From Pseudomonadota bacterium (GTDB lineage: Bacteria; Pseudomonadota; Alphaproteobacteria; Dongiales; Dongiaceae): a stretch of 64,000 bases of DNA. Below the pieces are notes generated by a model. That model did no database searches. It was given only the letters and a program-made list of their open reading frames with translations, and was not told where the DNA came from. The position numbers were made by a program, and so were the translations under genes. The stretch lies in assembly GCA_021792365.1 (NCBI GenBank), contig JAJYUT010000002.1, forward strand, positions 62,001 through 126,000, written 5' to 3'. This document shows positions 38,478-47,587 of the stretch, piece after piece; within the stretch, counting starts at the first letter, position 1, and each line of letters starts with the position of its first letter.

Positions 38478-38587
38478 ATGTCCGCACACTGTTCATGGAC
38501 TAAGCCAGTGTCGGTCCGGGGCCGCGCGGCGACCCAAGCGCGATCCGGGCCGGATGAGTTTGTGGCTGAGACCCATGGGAGGGGTTG

Positions 38588-39952
38588 ATGACGCAATCGG
38601 CAGCGCCGGACATTGCCGCCGGCCGTCTGCGGCCGGATGAGATTGCCGCCAATTTCGAGGACATCAAGCCGCCGCTCGACGGCAAGCGTGCTTTGATCGA
38701 AAGCAGTCGCTGCTACTTCTGCCACGATGCGCCATGCATCGAAGCCTGTCCCACCTCGATCGACATTCCCAACTTCATCCGCATGATCAACACCGGCAAC
38801 ACGCTGGGCGCGGCGGAAAAGATACTCGAAGCCAACATCCTCGGAGGGATGTGCGCGCGGGTCTGCCCGACGGAGATCCTGTGCGAGGACAAGTGCGTCC
38901 GCAATACCTCGGAGGACAAGCCGGTCAATATCGGCATGCTCCAGCGCTACGCCGTCGACCACCTGATGGAGCAGGGGCGCCACCCCTTCACGCGCGCGGC
39001 GCCCACGAACATGCGCGTCGCCGTCGTCGGCGGCGGGCCGGCCGGCCTCTCCTGCGCGCATCGGCTCGCCACGCTCGGGCACAACGTCACCATCTTCGAT
39101 GCCAGGAACAAGCTCGGCGGTCTCAACGAGTATGGCATCGCGACCTACAAGACGGTGAACAACTTCGCCCAGGCGGAGGTGGATTTCGTCCTGGCCATCG
39201 GCGGCATCAGCATGAAGACTGGCCAGATGCTTGGCCGCGACATCACGCTCGATGAGTTGCGGCGCGACTTCGACGCGGTGTTTCTGGGCCTCGGCCTCTC
39301 CGGCGTGAACGCGCTGGGGCTTGATGGAGAAGAGCAGTTGTCCGGTGTCGTCGATGCGGTCAGCTACATCGCCGATCTGCGCCAGGCAACGGACAAGGGC
39401 AGCCTGAAGGTCGGGCGCAAGGTGGTTGTGATCGGGGGCGGCAACACCGCCATCGACATCGCGGTGCAGAGCAGGAAGCTGGGCGCGGAGGATGTGACCC
39501 TGGTCTATCGGCGCGCGCCGGAAAACATGAGCGCCACCTGGCACGAGCAGGAATTCGCGCAGATCAACGGCGTCAAGATCAAGCATTGGGCCCGCCCCGT
39601 GCGCCTGATCGGCCAGAACGGCGCGGTGCGGGAGGTGGAGTTCGAGCGCACCTTGCTTGACGATCGCGGGCGCCTGGTCGGCACCGGCGAGACTTTCTCC
39701 ATCTTGTGCGACCAGGTGTTCAAGGCGATCGGGCAGAGATTCGTGAATGACCCGGTCAACGGCAAGGCGCGCGAATCCATCGACCTCATTGACGGCAAGA
39801 TCGCCGTGAACGAGGAGATGAAGACCTCGCTCGCCAATGTCTGGGCCGGCGGCGATTGCGTCGCCAGCGGCACCGACCTCACCGTGCAGGGCGTTGAGGA
39901 CGGCAAGGTCGCCGCCCACGCCATCGACCGCTACCTGCGCGGCGCGAACTAA
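38588..39952 (+). CDS. preT: NAD(P)-dependent dihydropyrimidine dehydrogenase subunit PreT
   Basis: 454 residues; the electron-entry subunit. The N-terminal iron-sulfur region has CYFCHDAPCIEACPTSIDI and CARVCPTEILCEDKC; an FAD motif VAVVGGGPAGLSCA and an NAD(P) motif VVVIGGGNTAIDIAVQ follow. It passes electrons to PreA for uracil or thymine reduction. ATG 38588 is preceded by GGGAGGGG, and a TTG immediately before is not preferred. preA follows after 25 bases. Confidence 0.95.
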   Translation: MTQSAAPDIAAGRLRPDEIAANFEDIKPPLDGKRALIESSRCYFCHDAPCIEACPTSIDIPNFIRMINTGNTLGAAEKILEANILGGMCARVCPTEILCEDKCVRNTSEDKPVNIGMLQRYAVDHLMEQGRHPFTRAAPTNMRVAVVGGGPAGLSCAHRLATLGHNVTIFDARNKLGGLNEYGIATYKTVNNFAQAEVDFVLAIGGISMKTGQMLGRDITLDELRRDFDAVFLGLGLSGVNALGLDGEEQLSGVVDAVSYIADLRQATDKGSLKVGRKVVVIGGGNTAIDIAVQSRKLGAEDVTLVYRRAPENMSATWHEQEFAQINGVKIKHWARPVRLIGQNGAVREVEFERTLLDDRGRLVGTGETFSILCDQVFKAIGQRFVNDPVNGKARESIDLIDGKIAVNEEMKTSLANVWAGGDCVASGTDLTVQGVEDGKVAAHAIDRYLRGAN

Positions 39953-39977
39953 GCGAGCGGCTGGAAAGGAGAACCGC

Positions 39978-41252
39978 ATGGCCGACCTTCGCAGCAGTTT
40001 CCTCGGCATTAAGTCGCCCAATCCGTTCTGGCTGGCCTCCGCGCCGCCGACGGACAAGGAATACAACGTCGTGCGCGCCTTCAAGGCGGGCTGGGGCGGC
40101 GTGGTGTGGAAGACCCTTGGCGAGGATCCGCCGATCGTGAATGTCAGCTCGCGCTATGGCGCGCTGCATTCCGCCGACCAGCGCATGATCGGCTTCAACA
40201 ATATCGAGCTCATCACCGACCGGCCGCTGGACGTGAACCTGCGCGAGATCAAGCAGGTGAAGCGGGACTGGCCCGATCGCGCGGTCGTCGTCTCGCTGAT
40301 GGTGCCCTGCACCGAGCAGGCCTGGAAGGCCATCCTGCCCCGGGTCGAGGAGACCGGCGCCGATGCGGTGGAGCTCAATTTCGGCTGTCCGCATGGCATG
40401 TCGGAGCGCGGCATGGGCTCGGCCGTCGGGCAGGTGCCGGAATATGTCGGCATGGTCGCCAAGTGGTGCAAGCAGCACACCCGCATGCCGGTGATCGTGA
40501 AGCTGACGCCCAATATTACCGACGTCCGCAAGCCCGCGCGTGCGGCCAAGGAGGGCGGCGCCGACGCCGTCTCCCTCATCAACACCATCAATTCCATTAC
40601 CTCCATCGACCTCGACATCATGGCGCCGACACCGACCGTAGACGGGAAGGGCACTCATGGCGGCTATTGCGGCCCGGCGGTGAAGCCCATCGCCATGCAC
40701 ATGGTGGCGGACATTGCGCGCGACCCGGAAACGTATGGCTTGCCGATCTCGGCCATCGGGGGGATCGCCAACTGGCGCGACGCGGCAGAGTTCATCAGCC
40801 TGTCGGCCGGCACGGTGCAGGTCTGCACCGCCGCGATGCATTACGGCTTCAAGATCGTCGACGACATGATCTCCGGCCTCAAGAACTGGATGGACAGCAA
40901 GGGCTACGCCACCATCGAGGACTTCCGGGGCAAGGCGGTGCCGAACGTCACGGACTGGCAGTATCTCAACATCAACTACAAGAGCATCGCCCGGATCGAC
41001 CAGGACAAGTGCATCAAGTGCGGCCTGTGCCACATCGCCTGCGAGGATACCTCGCACCAGGCGATCGCGAAGATGAAGGACAACGGTACCCGGCGTTATC
41101 AGGTCATCGACGGGGAATGCGTGGGGTGCAACCTCTGTGCCCATGTCTGCCCGGTGCCGGAGTGCATCAGCATGGTTTCGGTCGATACGGGCAGGTCCTA
41201 TCTCAACTGGACCCAGGATCCCCGCAACCCGATGCGCAAGGCCGCGGAATAG
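39978..41252 (+). CDS. preA: NAD-dependent dihydropyrimidine dehydrogenase subunit PreA
   Basis: 424 residues; the catalytic subunit. A dihydroorotate-dehydrogenase-like FMN barrel (NPFWLASAPPTDKEYNVVRA, ELNFGCPHGMSERGMGSAVG, TVDGKGTHGGYCGPAVKP), followed by two [4Fe-4S] motifs CIKCGLCHIAC and CVGCNLCAHVCPVPEC. It reduces uracil/thymine to the dihydro form, first step of the pathway. AAAGGAG lies seven bases before the ATG at 39978, which was chosen over an upstream in-frame extension. Confidence 0.96.
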   Translation: MADLRSSFLGIKSPNPFWLASAPPTDKEYNVVRAFKAGWGGVVWKTLGEDPPIVNVSSRYGALHSADQRMIGFNNIELITDRPLDVNLREIKQVKRDWPDRAVVVSLMVPCTEQAWKAILPRVEETGADAVELNFGCPHGMSERGMGSAVGQVPEYVGMVAKWCKQHTRMPVIVKLTPNITDVRKPARAAKEGGADAVSLINTINSITSIDLDIMAPTPTVDGKGTHGGYCGPAVKPIAMHMVADIARDPETYGLPISAIGGIANWRDAAEFISLSAGTVQVCTAAMHYGFKIVDDMISGLKNWMDSKGYATIEDFRGKAVPNVTDWQYLNINYKSIARIDQDKCIKCGLCHIACEDTSHQAIAKMKDNGTRRYQVIDGECVGCNLCAHVCPVPECISMVSVDTGRSYLNWTQDPRNPMRKAAE

Positions 41253-41388
41253 AGTGGCGATGCGGGGCGTGATTCCGTGCCCGACCAGTATCCACTTCGG
41301 TGGAAAATGGTCTAAAGTGCTCGCAAGATCCGGAAGATCAGGGAAGCGCCCGGGAACCGGGCAACATACAGGGAGATAGGGGGCAGAA

Positions 41389-42396
41389 ATGCTGTTTTCG
41401 CGTCGTAATGTCCTGCTCGCGACGGGCGGGATGGCTGTTGTTTCGGCGATGGGCGCGCTGCCGCGCCGGAGCCTGGCGGCGGAGAAGATCAAGACCGCGG
41501 CGATCTACACCGTTCCGGTCGAGCAGCAATGGGTGAGCCGCATCCACAAGGCCGCGACCGCGGCGCAGGAGCGCGGCGATGTCGAATACACCTTCTCGGA
41601 GAAGGTCGCGAACACCGATTATGAGCGCGTGATGCGCGAGTATTGCGAGGCCGGGCATCAGTTGATCGTAGGAGAGGTCTTCGGGGTGGAGGATGCCGCC
41701 CGTGCGGTGGCGCGGGACTATCCCGACCGCGCCTTCCTGATGGGGTCCAGCTTCAAGCCCGATGCGTCCGTGCCGAACTTCGCGGTGTTCGACAACTATA
41801 TCCAGGACGCCTCATATCTGACCGGCATCATCGCCGGCGCAATGAGCAAGAAGAAGAACATCGGCATGGTTGGCGGTTACCCGATCCCGGAGGTCAACCG
41901 TCTGATGAACGCCTTCATGGCTGGCGTGCGCGAGACCGCGCCTGACACCAGGTTCCAGGTCGCCTTCATCGGGTCCTGGTTCGATCCGCCCAAAGCCAAG
42001 GAAACCGCCTTCGCCCAGATCGATTCCGGGGCCGACATCATGTATGCCGAGCGCTTCGGCGTGTCGGATGCGGCGAAGGAACGGGGCGTGCTTGCGATCG
42101 GCAACGTGATCGACACCCAGGCCGACTATCCCGACACGGTCGTCGCCTCCGCGCTCTGGCATTTCGAGCCGACCTTCGACGCCGCCGTCAACGCGGTGAA
42201 GGCCGGCAGCTTCAAGGCGGACGATTACGGCGTCTATTCCTTCATGAAAGCGGGCGGCTGCAGCCTCGCGCCGCTCGGCACCTTCGAGGGCAAGGTGCCC
42301 GCCGAGGCGATGGCCAAGGTCGCCGAGAAGGAGAAGGCGATCAGGGACGGCAGCTTCACCGTCACGATCGACGACAGCGAGCCCAAGTCCAGCTGA
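41389..42396 (+). CDS. BMP-family ABC transporter substrate-binding protein
   Basis: 335 residues. The signal sequence begins MLFSRRNVLLATGGMAVVSA, with two arginines like a Tat signal. The mature part has PnrA/BMP-type features: IYTVPVEQQWVSRIHKA, YIQDASYLTGIIAGAMSKKKNIGMVGGY and GADIMYAERFGVSDAAKERG. BMP proteins bind purine or pyrimidine nucleosides. Followed by ATPase and two permeases, then cytosine deaminase; the context suggests nucleosides or cytosine-type substrates. Confidence 0.87.
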   Translation: MLFSRRNVLLATGGMAVVSAMGALPRRSLAAEKIKTAAIYTVPVEQQWVSRIHKAATAAQERGDVEYTFSEKVANTDYERVMREYCEAGHQLIVGEVFGVEDAARAVARDYPDRAFLMGSSFKPDASVPNFAVFDNYIQDASYLTGIIAGAMSKKKNIGMVGGYPIPEVNRLMNAFMAGVRETAPDTRFQVAFIGSWFDPPKAKETAFAQIDSGADIMYAERFGVSDAAKERGVLAIGNVIDTQADYPDTVVASALWHFEPTFDAAVNAVKAGSFKADDYGVYSFMKAGGCSLAPLGTFEGKVPAEAMAKVAEKEKAIRDGSFTVTIDDSEPKSS

Positions 42397-42430
42397 GAGT
42401 AGCTTCGCTTGTTACAAGCGCGCGCCGTGC

Positions 42431-42638
42431 CCCGTCCCCCATTGTGGGGGAAGGTTGGGATGGGGGGTGACGCCGCACGACTGCAGGCAAGTAGCAATGA
42501 ACTGCTTGCAACGGCCGAGCACTTGGACGCGCGGAGAGCCCATTCAGATGCTCGTGCGGCATCACCCCCCATCCAACTCCGGCTAGGCTCGCTTCGCTCG
42601 CAAAGCCTCCGAATCCTTCCCCCACAAGGGGGGAAGGG
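42431..42638. repeat. Interrupted inverted-repeat element (REP/MITE-like)
   Basis: Left arm 42431-42480 and right arm 42552-42638 are near complements: both read GTGGGGGAAGG, then GGATGGGGGGTGA, then GCCGCACGA. The right arm has an extra 30-40 bases, including the self-complementary GCTTCGCTCGCAAAGC patch, between the two blocks. About 70 bases separate the arms. It resembles mobile interspersed palindromes of alphaproteobacterial chromosomes. The GGGGAG at its right edge (42635-42640) serves as the ribosome binding site of the next gene. Confidence 0.7.
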
Positions 42639-42649
42639 GAGCAGCAAGC

Positions 42650-44194
42650 ATGTCTGACTCCTCCGATACCTCCGACGTCGTCCTCCGGCTGAGCGGCATT
42701 ACGAAGCGCTTCGGCCCATTGGTGGCGAACGATGCGATCAGCCTCGATCTGCATCGCGGCGAGGTGCTGGCGCTGCTCGGCGAGAACGGCGCCGGCAAGA
42801 CCACGCTGATGAACATCCTGTTCGGCCACTATGTGGCCGATGAGGGTACCATCGAAGCGTTCGGCGTCGTCCTGCCGCCGGGCTCACCCAAGGCCGCCCT
42901 GGCGCGCGGCATCGGCATGGTGCACCAGCACTTCACGCTGGCTGACAACCTGACCGTCCTCGATAATGTGGTGCTCGGCACGGAACCATTGTGGCGCGCC
43001 CGGTCCCGCCATGCGAAAGCACGCGGGCGGCTGGCGGAACTGTCCGAAACCTTCGGGCTTGCCGTGAAGTCGGATGCACGGGTCGCGGACCTCTCGGTGG
43101 GCGAGCGGCAGCGCGTCGAGATCCTGAAGGCGCTCTATCGCGACGCCCGCATCCTGATCCTGGACGAGCCGACCGCGGTCCTGACCCCGCAAGAGACGGA
43201 GGCCTTGTTCGCAACGCTGCAGAAGCTGGTTGAGCGGGGCCTCGCGATCATTTTCATCTCGCACAAGCTGCACGAGGTGATGGCGGTCAGCCGGCGCGTC
43301 ATCGTGCTGCGCCAGGGCAGGCTGGTGGCGGAGCGCAAGACATCCGAGACGGACCGTCACGACTTGGCCGAGTTGATGGTCGGCCGCGCGATCCCGGAGC
43401 CAAAGGTCGAGCCTATCTCCCTTGGCTCGGTCGCGCTGTCCTTGCAATCCGTCACGTTGGAGGGTGAGGGGCATCCGCGCCTGCAGGACGTCTCGCTGGA
43501 GCTGCACGGCAATGAGATCGTCGGAATAGCCGGGGTGTCCGGAAACGGCCAGGGCGCGCTGGCGGAAATCATCAGCGGCATCGTTGCGCCGAGCGGCGGC
43601 ACAGTTTCGCTGTTCGGCCAGCCCGTCCGGCACTTCGATCCGGCGCGGATGGTGGCCCATGGTATCGCACGCATCCCGGAGGACCGGCATGCGGTCGGCG
43701 TGGTGGGCGATTTGTCGCTGGAGGAGAACGTTATCTCCGCGCGCTACCGCGAGGCCCCGTTCTCGCGACGCGGCCTGGTCGACTGGAAGAAGGTCCGGGA
43801 ATTCGCAACACGCATCATCGCCGATTACGACGTGCGCTGCCCAGGCCCGCAGGCCGCCACCCGACTGCTCTCCGGCGGTAACATGCAGAAGTTGATCCTG
43901 GGCCGTGAAATGGCGCGGGAGCCGCGCATCATCCTCGCCAACCAGCCGACACGCGGCCTCGATATCGGCGCGGTTGGCTATGTGCACCAGCAGCTTCTCA
44001 AGGCGCGCGGGAATGGCGCCGGCATCCTGCTGATCTCCGAGGACCTGGACGAGTTGCTCGTGCTCTCCGACCGCGTTGTCGTGATGTATCGTGGCCGGAT
44101 GTCACCGCCGATCGCGCGCAGTGACGTGGCCATCCGTCACCTCGGCCTGATGATGGCCGGCCATGGTTTCGCCGGGCAAGCCCATGCGGCTTGA
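42650..44194 (+). CDS. Nucleoside-type ABC transporter ATPase (two ABC domains)
   Basis: 514 residues. Domain 1 has Walker A GENGAGKTT, signature LSVGERQRVEI and Walker B ILILDEPTAVLTPQE. Domain 2 has degenerate Walker A GVSGNGQGAL, signature LSGGNMQKLIL and Walker B IILANQPTRG; this asymmetry is normal in BMP- and sugar-type importers. GGGGAG from the adjacent repeat lies ten bases before ATG 42650. Overlaps the first permease gene. Confidence 0.93.
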   Translation: MSDSSDTSDVVLRLSGITKRFGPLVANDAISLDLHRGEVLALLGENGAGKTTLMNILFGHYVADEGTIEAFGVVLPPGSPKAALARGIGMVHQHFTLADNLTVLDNVVLGTEPLWRARSRHAKARGRLAELSETFGLAVKSDARVADLSVGERQRVEILKALYRDARILILDEPTAVLTPQETEALFATLQKLVERGLAIIFISHKLHEVMAVSRRVIVLRQGRLVAERKTSETDRHDLAELMVGRAIPEPKVEPISLGSVALSLQSVTLEGEGHPRLQDVSLELHGNEIVGIAGVSGNGQGALAEIISGIVAPSGGTVSLFGQPVRHFDPARMVAHGIARIPEDRHAVGVVGDLSLEENVISARYREAPFSRRGLVDWKKVREFATRIIADYDVRCPGPQAATRLLSGGNMQKLILGREMAREPRIILANQPTRGLDIGAVGYVHQQLLKARGNGAGILLISEDLDELLVLSDRVVVMYRGRMSPPIARSDVAIRHLGLMMAGHGFAGQAHAA

Positions 44195-45233
44195 ACCGCG
44201 CACCGAATCTGGTCGAAGCATCTGGATCGTCGCGCCGCTGGCCGCGATCGGGGCGAGTTTTTTGGTCGCCGCGATCCTGGCGCTGATCGGCGGCGCCTCG
44301 CCGTTCTCCGTCTTCGCGGCTGTGATCAACGGCGCGGCGGGAACGCAATTCGCGTTTCTTGAGACGCTGACCCGCGCGACACCGCTCATCTTCACCGGTC
44401 TTGCCGCCGCCGTCGCGTTCCGCGCCAAGCTGTGGAACATCGGCGCCGAGGCCCAGCTCTATGCCGGCGCGATCATGACTGTGGTGCTCGGCACCGGCGC
44501 ATTGCCGCTGCCTGGGCCGGTCGTCATTCCCATGATCATGGCGGCGGGCGTGATGGCCGGCGCATTGCTCCTGCTCGGGCCGACCTGGCTCAAGACCCGC
44601 TTCGGCGTCGATGAGGTCGTGACGACGCTGCTCTTGAACTTCGTCATGGTGCTGTTCGTCAGCATGCTGCTCGACGGCGTGCTCAAGGACCCGATGGGGC
44701 TCGGCTGGCCACAATCCAAGCGGGTCGTGGCCGATGCCACGCTGCCCAAGCTGGTCCAAGGCAAGCGCCTGCATCTCGGCTTTGTCATTGCCATCGGCGC
44801 TGCGCTGGTCGTCTGGTTCATCAATGCGCGCACCACCTTCGGTTATGAGATGCGCGCCGTGGGATTCAACCCGCGCGCCGCACGCTTCGCCGGGATCCCG
44901 GTGAACCGGGTCATGGCAAAGACCGCGCTGCTCTCCGGCGGCCTCGCGGCGCTCGCGGGAGTCAGCGAGGTGGCCGGGCTGAAGGGCAACCTGACGCTCG
45001 ATCTGTCGCCGGGCTTCGGCTACACGGGAATCGTGGTCGCCATGCTGGCGGTGCTGCATCCGATCGGCGTGATCGCCGCCGCGATCTTCGTCGCCGCCAT
45101 GTTCGTCGGCGCCGACGCCATGAGCCGGACGGTCGGCGTGCCCACCTACATCGCCAACGTGATGGTCGCCACGGCCCTGCTGACCATGGTGACGGCCATG
45201 TTGTTCACCCGCTTCCGCCTGAGGCTGAGCTAG
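44184..45233 (+). CDS. ABC transporter permease, BMP/nucleoside type, subunit 1
   Basis: 349 residues, about nine to ten membrane helices; BPD_transp_2 family. AFRAKLWNIGAEAQLYAGAI and GFNPRAARFAGIPVNRVMAKTALLSGGLA are typical of the NupB/YufP type. Starts at 44184 (overlap 11 bases with the ATPase) or ATG 44163. Forms the membrane pore with the next gene. Confidence 0.9.
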   Translation: MRLEPRTESGRSIWIVAPLAAIGASFLVAAILALIGGASPFSVFAAVINGAAGTQFAFLETLTRATPLIFTGLAAAVAFRAKLWNIGAEAQLYAGAIMTVVLGTGALPLPGPVVIPMIMAAGVMAGALLLLGPTWLKTRFGVDEVVTTLLLNFVMVLFVSMLLDGVLKDPMGLGWPQSKRVVADATLPKLVQGKRLHLGFVIAIGAALVVWFINARTTFGYEMRAVGFNPRAARFAGIPVNRVMAKTALLSGGLAALAGVSEVAGLKGNLTLDLSPGFGYTGIVVAMLAVLHPIGVIAAAIFVAAMFVGADAMSRTVGVPTYIANVMVATALLTMVTAMLFTRFRLRLS

Positions 45234-45236
45234 GGC

Positions 45237-46178
45237 ATGGACGCGATCAGCATGATCTTCGAGGCGAGCCTGTGGGCGGCGGCGGTCCGCATCGCCTCGC
45301 CGCTGATCTTCGCCACCCTGGGCGAGTTGATCTGCGAGCGGGCAGGTGTGCTCAATCTCGGGATCGAAGGCATCATGACCGTCGGCGCCTTTGCCGGCTG
45401 GGTGACGGTCTATAGCGGCGCCGATCTGTGGACCGGGGTTATGGTCGCCGCGCTGGCCGGCGCGGCCTTTGGGTTGCTGCACGGATTTCTCACGGTTCCG
45501 CTCGGACTGTCGCAGCATGTCACGGGCATCGGCATTACGCTTCTTGCCACCTCGCTCACGTACTATGCGTATCGTGTCGCCTTCCCGGAGGTGACCTCGC
45601 CTCCCAAGATCGAGACCTTCGTGCCGCTCGAAATCCCGCTGTTGTCGCAGATTCCCATTTTGGGCGAGGCTTTGTTCCGCCAAACGCCGCTGACCTATCT
45701 CGCCTTCATCGCCGTGATCCTCGTTGCCTATGTGCTCTATCGCACGCCGATCGGCCTCGCGGTGCGCACGGTCGGCGAGAATCCGGCGGCGGTGGAGGCG
45801 CAGGGGATCGACGTGACCTGGCTGCGTCTCGGCGCGGTGGCGGTGGGCAGCGCCTTCATGGCGCTCGGCGGCGCGTTCCTCACCATGTCTGCCTTCAACT
45901 CGTTCTATTTCGACATGGTGAACGGGCGCGGCTGGATCTGCATCGCGCTGGTGGTGTTCGGCTCCTGGCGGCCGGGCAAGGCGCTGCTGGGCGCAATCCT
46001 GTTCGCGGCATTCGATGCCTATCAGCTGCGCCTGCAGCAGCTCGCCGGGGCTTATCTGCCCTATCAGGTCTTCCTGATGCTGCCCTATATTCTATCGATC
46101 CTGGCGCTGATCGCGATGTCGCGCCGCGCCGGTTATCCACGCGCGCTGATGATCCCTTACCGCAAGGGCGAGCGCTGA
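45237..46178 (+). CDS. ABC transporter permease, BMP/nucleoside type, subunit 2
   Basis: 313 residues, eight to nine membrane helices; BPD_transp_2 family, NupC/YufQ type. ERAGVLNLGIEGIMTVGAFAG and GENPAAVEAQGIDVTWLRLGA are characteristic. Three bases after subunit 1 and 18 before codA, so translation is probably coupled through the transporter operon. Confidence 0.9.
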   Translation: MDAISMIFEASLWAAAVRIASPLIFATLGELICERAGVLNLGIEGIMTVGAFAGWVTVYSGADLWTGVMVAALAGAAFGLLHGFLTVPLGLSQHVTGIGITLLATSLTYYAYRVAFPEVTSPPKIETFVPLEIPLLSQIPILGEALFRQTPLTYLAFIAVILVAYVLYRTPIGLAVRTVGENPAAVEAQGIDVTWLRLGAVAVGSAFMALGGAFLTMSAFNSFYFDMVNGRGWICIALVVFGSWRPGKALLGAILFAAFDAYQLRLQQLAGAYLPYQVFLMLPYILSILALIAMSRRAGYPRALMIPYRKGER

Positions 46179-46196
46179 TCGGAGACAAAGGTAGAC

Positions 46197-47477
46197 ATGC
46201 TGGATCTCATCATTCGCGGCGCCAACCTGCCGGACGGGCGGCAGGGCATCGATATCGGCATTCAGGGCAGCAGGATCGCCGCCGTCGAGCCCGCTTTGGA
46301 GGCCAGCGCAGCCCAGGAGATCGACGCCAAGAGCCGGCTGGTCAGCCCGCCCTTCGTCGATGCGCATTTCCACATGGACGCGACCCTGTCGCTCGGCCTG
46401 CCGCGGCTTAACCAGTCCGGCACCCTGCTGGAAGGCATCGCGCTCTGGGGCGAGTTGAAGCCGCTCCTGACGCAGGAGGCGATCGCGGAGCGGGCGTTGG
46501 CTTATTGCGACTGGGCGATCGCCAAGGGGCTGCTTGCCGTTCGCTCGCACGTTGATGTCTGCGATCCGCGCCTGCTGGCGGTCGACGCGTTGCTGGAGGT
46601 GAAGAAGAAGGTCAAGCCCTATCTCGATCTGCAAATCGTCGCTTTTCCGCAGGATGGCGTGTTCCGCTCCCCCGGTGCGATGGAGCTGTTGAAGACCGCG
46701 CTGGATCGCGGCGTTGATGTCGTCGGCGGCATCCCGCATTTCGAGCGCACCATGGCGGACGGCGCGGCCGCGGTGCGCGCGCTGTGCGAACTTGCGGCGG
46801 AGCGCGGGCTGCTGGTCGACATGCATTGCGACGAGACGGACGATCCGATGTCGCGCCATGTCGAGACGTTGGCCTGCGAGACGCAGCGCCTGGGCTTGCA
46901 GGGCAGGGTGACGGGCTCGCACCTCACCTCCATGCACTCGATGGACAATTGCTACGTCAGCAAGCTGATCCCGCTGATGGCGGAGGCGCGGCTCAACGCC
47001 ATCGCCAATCCACTGATCAACATCACCATCCAGGGCCGCCACGACACGTATCCCAAGCGCCGCGGCATGACCCGCGTGCCCGAGCTGATGGCGGCCGGCA
47101 TCACTGTCGCCTTCGGCCATGATTGCGTGATGGACCCCTGGTACGGCATGGGCTCCGGCGACATGCTCGAGGTCGCGCATATGGGTTTGCATGTCGCGCA
47201 GATGACGGGGCAGGACGCGATGCGCGCCTGCTTCGCCGCGGTCACGGAGAATCCCGCGCGCATCCTGGGACTGGAGGGCTACGGCATCGCGCCCGGCAAG
47301 AACGCCGACATGGTCATCCTGCAGGCGGCCGATCCGGTGGAGGCGATCCGCGTGCGGGCGACCCGCCTTGCGGTCCTGCGGCGCGGCAAGGTGGTCGCGG
47401 AGACCCCGGCCCAGACCGCGCGCCTCAACCTGCCCGGACGCCCGGAAACCGTGGATTTCCTGCGGAAACGGAGTTGA
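46197..47477 (+). CDS. codA: Cytosine deaminase (CodA-like amidohydrolase)
   Basis: 426 residues; metal-dependent amidohydrolase. His57 and His59 (DAHFHMD), a helix-end His/Glu/Asp set in DMHCDETDDPMSRH, and the metal Asp in FGHDCVMDPWYG match E. coli CodA positions. It would convert cytosine to uracil, which then enters the PreTA pathway. GGAGACAAAGG precedes the ATG at 46197. Some related enzymes deaminate isocytosine or creatinine, so the substrate is inferred from motifs and context. Confidence 0.88.
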   Translation: MLDLIIRGANLPDGRQGIDIGIQGSRIAAVEPALEASAAQEIDAKSRLVSPPFVDAHFHMDATLSLGLPRLNQSGTLLEGIALWGELKPLLTQEAIAERALAYCDWAIAKGLLAVRSHVDVCDPRLLAVDALLEVKKKVKPYLDLQIVAFPQDGVFRSPGAMELLKTALDRGVDVVGGIPHFERTMADGAAAVRALCELAAERGLLVDMHCDETDDPMSRHVETLACETQRLGLQGRVTGSHLTSMHSMDNCYVSKLIPLMAEARLNAIANPLINITIQGRHDTYPKRRGMTRVPELMAAGITVAFGHDCVMDPWYGMGSGDMLEVAHMGLHVAQMTGQDAMRACFAAVTENPARILGLEGYGIAPGKNADMVILQAADPVEAIRVRATRLAVLRRGKVVAETPAQTARLNLPGRPETVDFLRKRS

Positions 47478-47587
47478 CCGTCTGGTCAGGCAGCGCCAAA
47501 CTTGATTACAGAATTATGAGCGGCGAATCCGCGACGAAGCCGCCAAGCGTCCGGCTTTGGGCTGGCGAACAATCTGGGAGTTTCACC

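Noticed and set aside
41300-41330. Possible fourth RutR operator before the BMP transporter
   Set aside because: Only the right half TGGTC is present; the left half does not match, so it is below what I would call a site.
41347-41362. Hairpin CCCGG-GAA-CCGGG before the BMP transporter gene, considered as a riboswitch or attenuator
   Set aside because: The stem is only five base pairs, has no U tract, and no riboswitch consensus was found around it.
43998-45683. Long open frame (about 560 codons) on the minus strand
   Set aside because: It lies antisense to two intact ABC permease genes, has a composition of repeated Arg/Gly/His/Gln typical of high-GC shadow frames, and no domain.
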